From Candidatus Vondammii sp. HM_W22 (GTDB lineage: Bacteria > Pseudomonadota > Gammaproteobacteria > Chromatiales > Chromatiaceae), in assembly GCF_022530855.2 (NCBI RefSeq), contig NZ_CP099567.1, positions 124,001 through 188,000 of the forward strand: 64,000 bases of DNA, in the 5' to 3' direction. Each line of letters starts with the position of its first letter. Position 1 is the first letter of the stretch. Positions 10,087 to 19,626 of the stretch are shown piece by piece. Made by a program: the position numbers and the translations under genes. The notes beneath the pieces are model-generated. The model saw only the letters and a program-made list of their open reading frames with translations, did no database searches and was not told where the DNA came from.

Positions 10087-10718
10087 TTGGACTCCCCTTG
10101 TTTGTTTTCGTGGGCCATTCTCTTCAGACGGTCTGTTCGGGCCTGGAGTCGTTCCCCATCATCCCGCAGTGTATCGACATCGTTCATGAATGCCTCGATC
10201 TCCAGCTTGACGGGGAGCAGGCGCAGCTCTTCATGTAGATATTCCTGGACATCTAGTCCTAAGGTATCCATGCTCCGGCGGCCCCAATGGCCGGTACTGC
10301 GGAATAGTTTTCCCACTTCATGGGCGACGATATCGCCGGTGTAGTGTGACAGCAGCTCCTCCCAGTCGCCCTCCATTCCACCGATGATCTTGCCAAACTG
10401 GTGTGCCAGTTCGGTGTCACCGCTGATCTCGACAGTGCCGGAAAAAAGCTGCTCAGAGTTTGCCTGCAGGTTGCCCATGTGCGCCAGTGCTATTGGGGTT
10501 CCACGCAAACGACAGTCGGGTGTGCCCTCATACTCGCTGAGAATCTGCAGACCTCCGGGTCCCGGAATGAGATAGAGTGCCAGTCCCAGACCGACGACAT
10601 CAAAGGCAATAACCTGACCATGCAGCTGCAACAGCTGTTCCGCCGCAGCCTGGTCGAGCGCGATATAGCGGTTGAAGGCCTCTTCCAGGCCGGCAATAGC
10701 GATTGCTGAAATACTCAT
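10083..10718 (-). CDS. ubiJ: Ubiquinone biosynthesis accessory factor UbiJ (SCP2 domain)
   Basis: 211 residues. UbiJ binds ubiquinone intermediates through an N-terminal SCP2 lipid-binding domain and works in the soluble Ubi complex. The SCP2 part is seen as [25 protein letters not shown], followed by [10 protein letters not shown] and [24 protein letters not shown]; the C-terminal part is helical with a coiled-coil character ([21 protein letters not shown]). It lies five bases after ubiE and overlaps ubiB by four, as in other gammaproteobacteria. Position and domain agree well. Confidence 0.94.
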   Translation of the reverse strand: MSISAIAIAGLEEAFNRYIALDQAAAEQLLQLHGQVIAFDVVGLGLALYLIPGPGGLQILSEYEGTPDCRLRGTPIALAHMGNLQANSEQLFSGTVEISGDTELAHQFGKIIGGMEGDWEELLSHYTGDIVAHEVGKLFRSTGHWGRRSMDTLGLDVQEYLHEELRLLPVKLEIEAFMNDVDTLRDDGERLQARTDRLKRMAHENKQGESK

Positions 10719-10723
10719 TTCGG

Positions 10724-11473
10724 TTAGAATTTGAAGCCGCGGTGCACGGCAACAATGCCACCGGTGAGATTGTGAAAGTCACAGCGCTCTAGTCCGGCCT
10801 GCTCCATCATCTCTTTCAGCGTCTCCTGGTCAGGGTGCATGCGAATCGATTCGGCAAGGTAGCGGTAGCTTTCGGCATCCTTGGTCACTATTTTGCCGAT
10901 CAGCGGCAGCAGCTTGAATGAGTAGATATCGTAGGCGACTTTCAATGGGGCGCCCTTTGGGTGAGAGAACTCCAGGACAAGTGCTCGGCCGCCAGGCTTG
11001 AGTACACGCTGCATTTCGTTCAGAGCCTGTTGTTTGTCGGTGACGTTGCGCAGGCCGAAAGCGATGGTAATACCGTCGAAGCTGTTATTGGGAAACGGGA
11101 TATTCTCCGCATTGACCTGGGTATAGGCTACATTTCCCACCAAGCCTTCGTCTGTCATGCGCATCCGCCCCTGTTCCAGCATGGCGGCGTTGATATCGGT
11201 CATTACCACCAAGCCTTCGGGGCCGACCAGGCTGGCGAAATGGGTGGCAAGATCACCGGTACCCGATGCCAGATCAAGAATAGCCTGACCTCTGCGGATG
11301 TCTGCCAGTTCAACTGCAAAACGCTTCCAGAGGCGGTGAATGCCAAATGACATCAAGTCGTTCATCAGGTCATAACGGGTGGCTACCGAGTCAAATACTT
11401 CACGTACCCGTTCGACTTTCTTTCCGGTCTCCACTGTTTCATAGCCGAAGTGTGTGGTGCCTTTATCCGTCAT
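10724..11473 (-). CDS. ubiE: Ubiquinone/menaquinone C-methyltransferase UbiE
   Basis: 249 residues, full length. It uses S-adenosylmethionine to C-methylate the demethylated quinone ring. The SAM-binding motif I is [14 protein letters not shown], motif [11 protein letters not shown], and the UbiE signatures [19 protein letters not shown] and [18 protein letters not shown] are present; the C-terminus [14 protein letters not shown] is typical. It heads the ubiE-ubiJ-ubiB run on the minus strand. Confidence 0.97.
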   Translation of the reverse strand: MTDKGTTHFGYETVETGKKVERVREVFDSVATRYDLMNDLMSFGIHRLWKRFAVELADIRRGQAILDLASGTGDLATHFASLVGPEGLVVMTDINAAMLEQGRMRMTDEGLVGNVAYTQVNAENIPFPNNSFDGITIAFGLRNVTDKQQALNEMQRVLKPGGRALVLEFSHPKGAPLKVAYDIYSFKLLPLIGKIVTKDAESYRYLAESIRMHPDQETLKEMMEQAGLERCDFHNLTGGIVAVHRGFKF

Positions 11474-11784
11474 GGCGAAACCCTACTATTGAATTATTCG
11501 ATTGCAGAGGGGGAGAGTACCGCAGAGAGCGCAGAGTTTTAATAGCTGGGGGTTAAAAAAGATGCGAAAAGAACAACGCCAATCTGTTCTCAGGGGTACT
11601 CTGAGTGGGCATATGGTGATTGGCAGCCAGGAGATGATCCTGTTTTCTCGTTAAGTTTCGGCTCACAACTCACGCTTTTTATCTGCATCCATGTAGGTAA
11701 AGGCCAAGAATACTGTTTTATAACAATAAATAACAGCGTTGCGAGCTTAGCGTCTTAGCGAGCGCTATTGTTCCTGGACGGGTG
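11474..11784. other. Intergenic region upstream of ubiE
   Basis: About 310 bp between ubiE and the DUF971 gene. I see no open frame or RNA gene I would defend. It probably holds the ubiE promoter, but no clear -35/-10 pair stands out. Confidence 0.4.
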
Positions 11785-12150
11785 TTAGTTGGACTCCTTA
11801 TGCTTATGGCCAGCCGCTTCCAGCTTGGCTAGGTACTCCTTCCAGTTCTCTTTGCGCCTTGCTCCGAGCTGATAGAGGGTGTCCCAGGAGTAAATGCCGG
11901 TATTATGCCCATCATCGAAATGCAGGCAGACGGCATAGTTGCCTACCGGGTCGATCTGATCGACGTTGACATCCTCTTTGCCTATTTGCAGCGTCCCCTG
12001 GCCCGGGCCATGCCCCTGCACCTCAGCGGAAGGGGAGAAGACCCTCAGGTATTCACATGGCAGGTTGAAGTTGGCGCCATCGGCAAAAGAGATCTCCAGT
12101 ACACGGGACTGGCGATGCAAGTTCAGTTCGGTCGGGGCGTGTTGAGACAT
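11785..12150 (-). CDS. DUF971 family protein (gamma-butyrobetaine hydroxylase-like N-terminal domain)
   Basis: 121 residues made of a single DUF971 domain, the small beta-rich domain also found at the N-terminus of gamma-butyrobetaine hydroxylases and often linked to iron-sulfur proteins. Visible marks: LEISFADGANFNLPCEYLRVFSPSAEV, VDQIDPVGNYAVCLHFDDGHNTGIYSWDTLYQL. In many gammaproteobacteria it stands directly after hslU, as here (76 bp from the hslU stop). Biochemical function is not established. Confidence 0.9.
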   Translation of the reverse strand: MSQHAPTELNLHRQSRVLEISFADGANFNLPCEYLRVFSPSAEVQGHGPGQGTLQIGKEDVNVDQIDPVGNYAVCLHFDDGHNTGIYSWDTLYQLGARRKENWKEYLAKLEAAGHKHKESN

Positions 12151-12225
12151 GTTCTAACTCCTAAAAGTTGTATTTATCCGTCTGGTTCACAGCGTGCTGA
12201 CAGCAAATATTGAGAACCCGCCAGG

Positions 12226-13566
12226 TTAGAGGATAAACCGGCTAAGGTCTTCGTTAGCGGCCAGTTCAGAGAGATTGTTGTCAACATACTCAGCATTAAT
12301 GGTCACCGTGGAGCCGGGGACCTCGGTAGCGGTGTAAGAGATACTCTCGAGCAGTCTCTCCATGACCGTATGCAGTCGGCGAGCACCGATATTTTCGGTG
12401 TGTTCGTTGACCTGCCAAGCGATTTCGGCAATACGCACAATCCCATCATCGGTGAACTGCAGATTAACATCCTCCGTCTTCATCAGTGCTTTGTACTGAT
12501 CGGTCAGGGATGCGTTGGGCTCAGTCAGAATGCGCACGAAATCCTCACTGCTCAAGGCATCCAGTTCAACGCGGATAGGTAGCCTGCCCTGGAGTTCGGG
12601 AATCAGGTCAGAAGGCTTGGCCAGATGGAATGCGCCAGAGGCGATGAACAGGATATGGTCGGTTTTAACCATTCCCTGTTTGGTCGAGACGGTGCAGCCT
12701 TCAACCAGTGGTAGCAGATCACGCTGGACCCCTTCACGCGATACATCGGGGCCGCCATACTCGCCGCGGTTGGCCACCTTGTCCAGCTCATCCAGGAACA
12801 CGATACCGTTTTGTTCCACCATTTCGAGGGCGTGCAATTTTAGGTCTTCGTCATTGATGCGCCTTGCCGCCTCTTCGTCCTGGAGTAGCTTCAAGGCGTC
12901 TTTGATCGGCAGTTTTCGCTTACGTGTGCGATTGTTGCCCATGTTCTGAAACAGCCCCTGGAGTTGATTGGTCATCTCCTCCATCCCCGGCGGTGCCATG
13001 ATCTCAACACCCAGCGTGGCATTGGAGATCTCTATCTCTATCTCCTTCTCATCCATCTCTCCATTGCGGATTTTTTGAAGAAGTTTCTCACGGGTGGAAG
13101 AGTCATCCCGGACCGGGGTATTGCTGTCAGACTCCCAGCTGTCGGCGTTGGGCCGGGGTAACAGCACATCCAGCACCCGCTCTTCGGCGGCTTCAGCCGC
13201 CTTGGGCTGGATTTCCCCCAGTGCCTGCTCGCGTACCATTTTCATGGCAGAGTCAGCAAGATCACGAATGATCGACTCAACATCGCGGCCAACATAGCCA
13301 ACTTCGGTAAACTTAGTCGCTTCGATCTTGATGAAAGGGGCATTGGCCAGCTTTGCCAGGCGACGGGCGATTTCAGTCTTTCCGACACCGGTTGGGCCGA
13401 TCATCAGGATGTTTTTCGGTGTTATCTCATCGCGCAGCTCACCGGAGACCTGGGCGCGACGCCAGCGGTTGCGCAGAGCGATGGCCACCGAACGTTTGGC
13501 GGCAGCCTGGCCGATAATATGTTTGTCCAGTTCGCGAACGATCTCTTGGGGGGTAATTTCAGACAT
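12226..13566 (-). CDS. hslU: HslU ATPase, unfoldase of the HslUV protease
   Basis: 446 residues, normal length. HslU is the AAA+ ring that unfolds proteins and feeds them to HslV. Walker A is [15 protein letters not shown], Walker B is [10 protein letters not shown], sensor 1 lies in ILFIASGAF, and the C-terminal sensor 2 region is [16 protein letters not shown]. The extreme C-terminus, NEDLSRFIL, is the tail that docks into HslV. The variable I-domain lies at about residues 110-240. It starts about 45 bp after hslV and shares the heat-shock promoter at 14200-14227. Confidence 0.97.
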   Translation of the reverse strand: MSEITPQEIVRELDKHIIGQAAAKRSVAIALRNRWRRAQVSGELRDEITPKNILMIGPTGVGKTEIARRLAKLANAPFIKIEATKFTEVGYVGRDVESIIRDLADSAMKMVREQALGEIQPKAAEAAEERVLDVLLPRPNADSWESDSNTPVRDDSSTREKLLQKIRNGEMDEKEIEIEISNATLGVEIMAPPGMEEMTNQLQGLFQNMGNNRTRKRKLPIKDALKLLQDEEAARRINDEDLKLHALEMVEQNGIVFLDELDKVANRGEYGGPDVSREGVQRDLLPLVEGCTVSTKQGMVKTDHILFIASGAFHLAKPSDLIPELQGRLPIRVELDALSSEDFVRILTEPNASLTDQYKALMKTEDVNLQFTDDGIVRIAEIAWQVNEHTENIGARRLHTVMERLLESISYTATEVPGSTVTINAEYVDNNLSELAANEDLSRFIL

Positions 13567-13611
13567 AGCAGGCGGCGCACACGTCTAGGAGCCTATTCCC
13601 GGATAGGCTCT

Positions 13612-14151
13612 TTAGGTGTCCAGTTCCTCGATGGTCAGATTATGATTGGTGTAGACACAGATGTCAGCGGCGATACCGAGGCCTTTCTCGACAATCGACC
13701 GGGCATCCAGTTCTGTATTCTGTAACAGGGCGCGGGCGGCAGCTTGGGCAAAAGGCCCGCCGGAACCGATCGCCATTAGGCTCTCCTCCGGCTCAATCAC
13801 ATCGCCAGTGCCGGTAATGATCAGCGAGGCGGTTTTGTCTGCCACTACCAGCAGTGCTTCCAGCCGCCGCAGCGAACGGTCTGTGCGCCAATCCTTGGCC
13901 AGCTCGACGGCGGAACGGGTAAGGTGCCCGTGGTGTTTCTCCAGCTTGCCTTCAAATCGCTCGAACAGCGTGAAGGCATCTGCAGTGGCACCGGCAAAAC
14001 CGGCCAGCACCTGTTTTTTGTACAGCCGGCGTACTTTACGGGCATTGCCTTTCATCACGGTGTTACCCATGGAGACTTGGCCGTCGCCACCGATCACCAC
14101 CTTGCCGTTACGCCGGACAGAGAGAATTGTCGTGCCCCTGAGTGGCTCCAT
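13612..14151 (-). CDS. hslV: HslV peptidase of the HslUV protease
   Basis: 179 residues. HslV is the proteasome-like threonine peptidase. The mature N-terminal catalytic Thr is in [10 protein letters not shown], six residues from the start, so a short propeptide is removed. Other core motifs: [26 protein letters not shown] and [17 protein letters not shown], and [21 protein letters not shown]. hslV comes first, then hslU, the standard order. Expression should rise on heat shock because a near-perfect sigma-32 promoter lies 49 bp upstream of the start. Confidence 0.97.
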   Translation of the reverse strand: MEPLRGTTILSVRRNGKVVIGGDGQVSMGNTVMKGNARKVRRLYKKQVLAGFAGATADAFTLFERFEGKLEKHHGHLTRSAVELAKDWRTDRSLRRLEALLVVADKTASLIITGTGDVIEPEESLMAIGSGGPFAQAAARALLQNTELDARSIVEKGLGIAADICVYTNHNLTIEELDT

Positions 14152-14199
14152 GCTTGTGACTCCTCAGCTATTTGTAAACTGCGCATTCTAACTGAGTCT

Positions 14200-14227
14200 A
14201 GATGGGGGGCTAAGCCGGAATTTCAAG
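14200..14227 (-). promoter_or_regulatory. Sigma-32 (RpoH) promoter for hslVU
   Basis: On the minus strand CTTGAA at 14227-14222, a 14-base spacer, then CCCCATCT at 14207-14200. This matches the sigma-32 consensus (CTTGAA, 11-16 bases, CCCCATNT) fully. It sits 49 bp upstream of the hslV start codon. Confidence 0.9.
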
Positions 14228-14304
14228 TAGCCTGAGGTGTTTCGGTTTTCGGAAGCTGCGCGGCGGAGAGTAAGCAAAGCGACAAGATTTACTTCTGTTT
14301 TTCC

Positions 14305-14334
14305 TTGACAAGTGCATTTTCTAACTTATATATT
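14305..14334 (+). promoter_or_regulatory. Strong sigma-70 type promoter, plus strand
   Basis: Perfect -35 TTGACA at 14305-14310; -10 candidates TATATA at 14327 (16-base spacer) or TATATT at 14329 (18-base spacer). It points away from hslVU towards a 41-codon frame at 14497; no conventional gene follows on this strand. Confidence 0.5.
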
Positions 14335-14496
14335 ATGAGGTAATTGCAGTGGGAACACTCTCATTTTTTGCTTTAGCCGCTGTTGCGATAGATAAATAAC
14401 AATATTAATCAATCTGTTAATTGTATCTTTAGAGTCAGCCTGAAATACCTAAAACAATAAAACACAGCCAAGCGGTAGGAAAGGGAATTTCCACAT

Positions 14497-14622
14497 TTGA
14501 GTGAGACAACCCGTCTGTTTGGATATGTTTGTACTTCATGCGTTGTTGCCGGAATTGTGGTTCTCAGCGTTATTACCGGCGTTAACCCTGATCTGGGCGA
14601 TGTTGATGTAATCCTGCGGTGA
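14497..14622 (+). CDS. Candidate small membrane protein (41 residues)
   Basis: A TTG start with an AGGAAAGGGAA purine stretch about 8 bases upstream opens a frame starting LSETTRLFGYVC, with a hydrophobic core CVVAGIVVLSVITG, ending LGDVDVILR. That is one possible membrane span. The only support is the promoter at 14305 and the ribosome-site-like sequence. It is too short to test by composition, and I do not recognise a family. Alternatively the promoter drives a small RNA. Confidence 0.28.
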   Translation: MSETTRLFGYVCTSCVVAGIVVLSVITGVNPDLGDVDVILR

Positions 14623-14729
14623 TTGAGCGACAGGGACGTTGCAAGCCTTCTGGTATCACGCCGGGTATGATAGCTATGTCCAAGAGCACCATGTTGCATG
14701 GTGTAACAGTACTCCGGTCCGGTTTCGAT

Positions 14730-15647
14730 CTATTTCGTTTTTTTCTTTTTTGCTCTGGGATGGGCGTTGTCGTAGACCAGTGCTAAGTGCTGGAAGTCTA
14801 GATGGGTGTAGATCTGGGTGGTGCTGATATCGGCATGGCCCAGTAGCTCCTGCACGGCACGAAGATCGCCAGATGACTCCAGCAGATGACTGGCGAACGA
14901 ATGCCGCAGCATGTGGGGGTGGATATTGCGATTAGCCCCCTGTTTCACTGCCCACCGTTTGAGGCGCTGCTCTATGGTTCTCGGGTGGATTCGTGAGCCT
15001 CGTTTGCTGACAAAAAGAGCAGACTCGGCCGCCTGGGCCAGCAGGTGGCGTACTTTTTCCCAGGCTTCCAGGGCCTCCAGAGCCTTCCTTCCCACCGGCA
15101 CCTTCCGAGATTTATTGCTCTTTCCGGTTACCACCAGGGTGGCATCTTCCCGATCGATATCACCCAGATTGATCGAGACCAGTTCACTCAGCCGCAAACC
15201 GGATGAATAGAAAAGCTCAATCATAGCGAGATCACGTATCTCCAGAGGGTCATCTGATGATGCCGTCTCCAGCAATGCACTGATCTGATCGGCATCCAGT
15301 GTCGGTGGTAGCTTTCGGGTCGTTTTGGGGGCACGGATGCCTTGTGCGGGACTATTATCAGCTTCGCCTTCACGCAGCAGATAGTTGAAAAAGCTGCGCA
15401 GAGAGGAGAGTTCCCTCTGCAGACTTTTTCCTGAGATGCCACTGCGGTGGCGCTGTGAGACGTAGGCGCGTATCTGGTGAGGTGTCAGGTGGCTCCAGCT
15501 GCGCAGCTTTTGCTCTGCAGACCAATTCTGAATACGTTGAAGATCACGGCTATAGTTGCTGAGGGTATTGGACGAGAGCTGACGCTCGTATCGCAGATGA
15601 TCAAGAAAGCGACCGATCCATTCAATAAGTGCCTCCTCGGCTTGCAT
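14730..15647 (-). CDS. xerC: Tyrosine recombinase XerC
   Basis: 305 residues. XerC with XerD resolves chromosome dimers at dif. The N-terminal SAM-like core-binding domain is in LDHLRYERQLSSNTLSNYSRDL. The catalytic domain shows the first Arg in SGLRLSEL, the Lys in VTGKSNKSRKVPV, HMLRHSFASHLLE with the His-x-x-Arg, and the Tyr nucleophile in TTQIYTHLDFQHL. It follows DUF484 with a one-base stop/start overlap (TGATG), in the classic dapF-DUF484-xerC operon, which separates it from phage integrases. Confidence 0.96.
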   Translation of the reverse strand: MQAEEALIEWIGRFLDHLRYERQLSSNTLSNYSRDLQRIQNWSAEQKLRSWSHLTPHQIRAYVSQRHRSGISGKSLQRELSSLRSFFNYLLREGEADNSPAQGIRAPKTTRKLPPTLDADQISALLETASSDDPLEIRDLAMIELFYSSGLRLSELVSINLGDIDREDATLVVTGKSNKSRKVPVGRKALEALEAWEKVRHLLAQAAESALFVSKRGSRIHPRTIEQRLKRWAVKQGANRNIHPHMLRHSFASHLLESSGDLRAVQELLGHADISTTQIYTHLDFQHLALVYDNAHPRAKKKKTK

Positions 15648-16327
15648 CAGAATCCGGGTTCCGAAATCACCTCCAGGGTTTTACTGACGATTTCACCCAG
15701 GCGAGTCAGGTAGTCTGTGCCCATGCCCGGATGGAAGCGGTGTTCACTGTGGCTGCCGATGGCGAGTATTCCCAGCAGTCCCTCGCCCAGGATCGGAATC
15801 AAGGCTGTGGATTGGATATCCTCTGCCTGGAGGCCGAACAGATAGGTTAATTGTTGTTTGGTGAGGCGCCCACACTCGGGTGTGCCCCGGTCGAGAAAAT
15901 CGCTGAAGCCATCCAGGTCGGGATTGCTCTCCTGGTCTGCCTCTCCGGCAGAGAACAGGTGTAACTCCACGGCTTCCGCCTGAAAATCATCATGAAGTTT
16001 GTCCTGAAGGGTGTTGAGTACCTCGTCAAACTCAATGTTATCGATCAGGGTTAGAGTGAGATCATGGAGTCTGTCGTTGAGCAGCTCATTCTCCCGCGCG
16101 ACCGCAATAAACTCTTCAAGCCGTTGCTTGTAGCCGTTGGACTGTTCTCGCAATGAAGCGACTTGGCGCTCTATCAGCGAGACAGCGCCGCCGCTTTGAT
16201 GGGCCAGCTCTAGTCTCTCCAGCAATGTTGAGTGATGTTTAAAAAAGTCAGGGTGAGACTCCAGGTACTGGATCACGATCTGTTCAGGGTCTTGGGCCGT
16301 GATGGCTGCTTCGGAATGGGCGTTCAT
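15647..16327 (-). CDS. DUF484 family protein (GAF-like)
   Basis: 226 residues; a DUF484 protein (YigA in E. coli). The N-terminus carries IVIQYLESHPDFFKHHSTLLERL, the hallmark of the family, then a coiled coil (ERQVASLREQSNGYKQRLEEFI) and a GAF-like domain with LIPILGEGLLGILAIGSHSEHRFHPGMGTDYL. Its role is unknown; it always travels between dapF and xerC. Start overlaps the dapF stop by four bases (ATGA). Confidence 0.93.
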   Translation of the reverse strand: MNAHSEAAITAQDPEQIVIQYLESHPDFFKHHSTLLERLELAHQSGGAVSLIERQVASLREQSNGYKQRLEEFIAVARENELLNDRLHDLTLTLIDNIEFDEVLNTLQDKLHDDFQAEAVELHLFSAGEADQESNPDLDGFSDFLDRGTPECGRLTKQQLTYLFGLQAEDIQSTALIPILGEGLLGILAIGSHSEHRFHPGMGTDYLTRLGEIVSKTLEVISEPGF

Positions 16328-17154
16328 AATTCTATAGTTCCTTCAAAGACACGAACGGTGGGACCGCTCATCCAAACGGGCTCACTGTTGCCTCCCCACT
16401 CTACCACAAGATTACCTCCTGGCAGTGATACCTCGACCCGTGGTCCGAGCAAGCTCTGGAGCTGGCCCGCCACAACGGCGGCACAGGCACCGGTACCACA
16501 GGCCAGTGTTTCACCTGTTCCCCGCTCAAAGACCCGCAGCCGGATCTGTTCCCGGGAGCAGATTTCCATAAATCCTACATTAACCCGCCGGGGAAATCGT
16601 GGATGACGTTCAAGCAGTGGGCCAAGCTGCTCCACCGGGGCTGTGTCCACATTCTCAACCTGTAACACGGCATGGGGATTTCCCATTGATATCGCTGCGA
16701 TGGTGAGCCTTTCTCCCGCGACTTTAATGGGATAGGTGATGGCTTTTGTCTCAGCGTCAAAGGGGATCTGCCCCGGTTCCAGGGAGGGAGAGCCCATATT
16801 AACCCTGACCATCCCCTTTTTCTGGACACGAAGCTGGATCTCTCCAGAGCGGGTGCCGACATTTATTATCTTTTTGTCGGTGAGTCCCCGGTCACGCACA
16901 AAGTTGGCGAAGCAGCGAGCACCGTTGCCACACTGTTCCACTTCGGAGCCATCGGCGTTGAAGATGCGGTAATGGAAATCCGTTGAGGCTGTCCGCGGGG
17001 CTTCTACCAGCAAGATCTGGTCGCAACCTATACCGAAGTGGCGGTCAGCGATAAACCGGCACTGCTCGTCGGTGAGCTGTATCGCCTGATCAATGGCGTT
17101 GATCATTACAAAATCATTGCCTAGGCCGTGCATCTTAGTGAATTTGGCCATCAT
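16324..17154 (-). CDS. dapF: Diaminopimelate epimerase
   Basis: 276 residues, full length. It converts LL- to meso-diaminopimelate for lysine and peptidoglycan synthesis. The two catalytic cysteines are in EQCGNGARCFANF and TLACGTGACAAVV, and the start FTKMHGLGNDFVMI is the family signature. First gene of the dapF-DUF484-xerC run; lptM lies 30 bp upstream on the same strand, as in enterobacteria (yifL-dapF). Confidence 0.97.
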   Translation of the reverse strand: MMAKFTKMHGLGNDFVMINAIDQAIQLTDEQCRFIADRHFGIGCDQILLVEAPRTASTDFHYRIFNADGSEVEQCGNGARCFANFVRDRGLTDKKIINVGTRSGEIQLRVQKKGMVRVNMGSPSLEPGQIPFDAETKAITYPIKVAGERLTIAAISMGNPHAVLQVENVDTAPVEQLGPLLERHPRFPRRVNVGFMEICSREQIRLRVFERGTGETLACGTGACAAVVAGQLQSLLGPRVEVSLPGGNLVVEWGGNSEPVWMSGPTVRVFEGTIEL

Positions 17155-17184
17155 AGTTAGATAGTGGAGAGCATAAATAGATTT

Positions 17185-17331
17185 TTATTGCTTCTTTTTT
17201 CCGTCTTCTTCTGTTTCGATACTGGAGTCAGGCAGGTAAAGATCGCCTTTCTGGCCACATGCCGAGAGTATGCTGCCAGAGCCCAGAAGCAGAATAATGA
17301 GCCAAAGAAGATAACGGGGAGAGGGGTGCAT
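17185..17331 (-). CDS. lptM: LptM-like small lipoprotein (YifL)
   Basis: 48 residues starting MHPSPRYLLWLI, with a hydrophobic signal and a lipobox ILSAC at residues 21-25, then the conserved GQKGDLYLP motif of LptM/YifL lipoproteins. LptM helps mature the LptD outer-membrane LPS translocon. The start ATG has GGAG nine bases upstream. It sits just before dapF as in E. coli, which supports the call despite the small size. Confidence 0.88.
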   Translation of the reverse strand: MHPSPRYLLWLIILLLGSGSILSACGQKGDLYLPDSSIETEEDGKKKQ

Positions 17332-17438
17332 CGTGATTGCTCCAGATTGAAGTTGGCTAATCTGTGCAGTCTACCCCCAACAGAGGTCATTCATCTACAT
17401 CGTTTCAAAATGGCCTCTGCCAGATGAAGCAATCATGA

Positions 17439-18841
17439 TCACGATATGATGGCTGCCGGTAGAGGGGTATCGCTCAGGGTTGCGCGGTCTATGGTTACTG
17501 TTCGGTAATGGGTTTGGGGTTCCGCCAGCACTTCGAGCAGCCCATCCCATGACTCAACAGGGAAGAATGAGAAGTGCTCTTCCTGTTGCTGTATCAGGTA
17601 ATGCTTGTCATCAGCCTGCAGAAGAATAGAGGCTGTCAGGACCTACCCCATTTGTTGAGAAATTGTGGCTGACATCATTAAACAGCTGTTCTACACGTTT
17701 TGTTGCACTGCCTTCCCGCACTGAAGAGAGAGAGTGAGCGGTGACAGGGGGAGCGGGCTCTGCTTCAGGGGCCTGTTGCGTAAGGCGGAGAAAATGGCAA
17801 AGGCTGTCGAGCAGTCCGTAGGTACCCCAGGCGCAATATTAGTTCGCCCGAACTGGTGGTAATCAGTTGTTCAACACTCTCGACCAGGGAGGTATGGGCA
17901 GATGCGAAGCTCAGAGGGTCGCTGCGGTCACTGGCCAGCTGTTTGCCGAGCTTCGCCAGATGGGGCATGGGATCTATGCCGGTATTGATAAACAGAGCAC
18001 ATAAGATCGCATAAGGTGGTGCCGCCAGCTGTTCCATGAGGACGTCCATCTCATCAGGCGGGACATAATGATTTCGCAGGACATTAAGCGGCGCCTGGAG
18101 CTCGTCTCTGACGATGGTCGTTTGGCCCAACAACTTATTGTGTTGGCACTAGGTGAGCATTTCAGTCAGGTCTCGAGCGGGCTAGTGACCAGTGCCGTCT
18201 CCTCATCATCCACTTCGTTCAGAAAAAGAAACTAGGCGTGGCTATCGTCCCGGGCGTGGGTATAGTGCAGTGAGAGCCGAATCTCGACCAGATTATTTGC
18301 AATCCCGGGATTGATGCTGTCTATTTTTCCGGGGCGTTTTTCCAGTACGGCATAGAGTTTTCTCCCCAGGATTGATGATTTTGCTATCTGCATAATCTCT
18401 GAAAAAATTCGGTCAGCAGACAGTAGCTGTGAGTTAGCTCTCGTACCAGAATGTTGCGCTCTTCTATCACCCGATCGATTTTCCAGAACGATCTGGATTC
18501 GAGCTGCTCTTTCAAATGAGCCATGGCCTCTGCAGCCTGCTTCATCAACAGGCGGGCATCGTTGCCCTTTTGCCATTAAACCCGAGGGATTTATCAGAGG
18601 ATTGTTCCGGCAGGCTCTCTTCGAGGAAGCTCTCTCTTACTTTGTCGATCAGCTTAAAGCCATCGTCGCTGTTGGTTTCGGACAGAATGATGGCCGATTG
18701 GCTGTGGCCCCAGCGGGCGATGACATCGATCCAGCGCAGACACGGTCACGCAGGTAGTGGCTGGCGGTGAGTATCAGCCAGTTCCATCAGGGCCAGACTC
18801 AGGGGATTCTGGTTAGTGTCGGCTGCGGGTGATTTGGGCGT
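17439..18841 (-). pseudogene. cyaA: Class I adenylate cyclase, decayed and 5'-truncated
   Basis: Minus-strand fragments in several frames line up with the C-terminal half of class I (enterobacterial type) adenylate cyclases: FWKIDRVIEERNILVRELTHSY, then KIDSINPGIANNLVEIRLSLHY, then LFINTGIDPMPHL, SDRSDPLSFASAHTSLVESVEQLITTSSGE and a tail ending RATLSDTPLPAAIIS before the stop at 17439. There are multiple frameshifts and stops, and the catalytic N-terminal half is missing because IS5 debris starts at 18842. Its position just upstream of lptM-dapF matches the conserved cyaA neighbourhood, so this is the native gene, lost. Confidence 0.82.
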
Positions 18842-19550
18842 TCAAGAAGCAGAATCGGCCCAGACATTGCCATTACTGTTGTTCTCATCCTGCCGTTCCT
18901 CGAAGACCTGACTATCGTGAACTTTAGCTGATGTGATGGCGTACTTGCGAATGACCCTGTGCTTCCGGTCTATGCTGATGTGGTTTTTGTACCCATAGTG
19001 GGTTTTGCCATGCTTCATGGTTCCAGTGGGCTTCAACATTCTTCTGGCGGCGTTTGTTATCACTCCATATCTCAGTGCTATCCCCGGCTTTGATCTGCCT
19101 ATTTTCTTCTCGCGTATTATGTTGCCTGGGTACTGGAACGATAGCGGCATCTACAATCTGTCCCTTGCGAACACTGAAGCCTGCTGCATCAATCTGGATC
19201 AACAGCTCTGAAAAGAGTTTGTCAGCAAGGCCCGGTTCTTTCAGGCGTTCACGATATACCCAAACTATTTTAGCATCGGGTATCTTACCTTCCGAGCTCA
19301 GCCCAAGAAAATGACAAAAGCTATAGCGAGCCCGTATTTGGAGCTTTGTTTGATCATCGGACAGATTGAACATCAGTACCGCATCGTAAGGTGGGCGCCC
19401 ACCTTTACTGGGACCACTGTTTTTATAAATTGAGCCCAGCAACGCCCGAAAAACCTCCTAGTCTACGGTCCTTTCCAGCTTTGGCAGCGGGTCTCACAGT
19501 TGCTCAAGGAGCTCAAGTCGGTCTTGATGATCAAAAAAACTTGGCTGCAT
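18842..19550 (-). pseudogene. IS5-family transposase fragment (copy B)
   Basis: From ATG at 19550 the frame reads MQPSFFDHQDRLELLEQL, then stops (TGA, TAG) break the next 30 codons, then LGSIYKNSGPSKGGRPPYDAVLMF, an internal deletion relative to copy A at 7694 (the KAFLLQHLS part is missing), and on to VWVYRERLKEPGLADKLF, VDAAIVPVPRQHNTREEN. A frameshift near 19080-19150 leads to MKHGKTHYGYKNHISIDRKH and VHDSQVFEE. The C-terminal end is lost where the cyaA remnant begins. Confidence 0.82.
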
Positions 19551-19626
19551 GGTTTTTATCAATGGTTAGTTGAATTTGTTACTATTATCGCTAATTTTGG
19601 AGGGCTTTTAGAGGCTCTCTAAAGCA

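Noticed and set aside
14409-14699. 96-codon minus-strand open frame between hslV and xerC
   Set aside because: Low-complexity Thr/Arg-rich translation with no motif; it overlaps a better plus-strand candidate and has no ribosome site.
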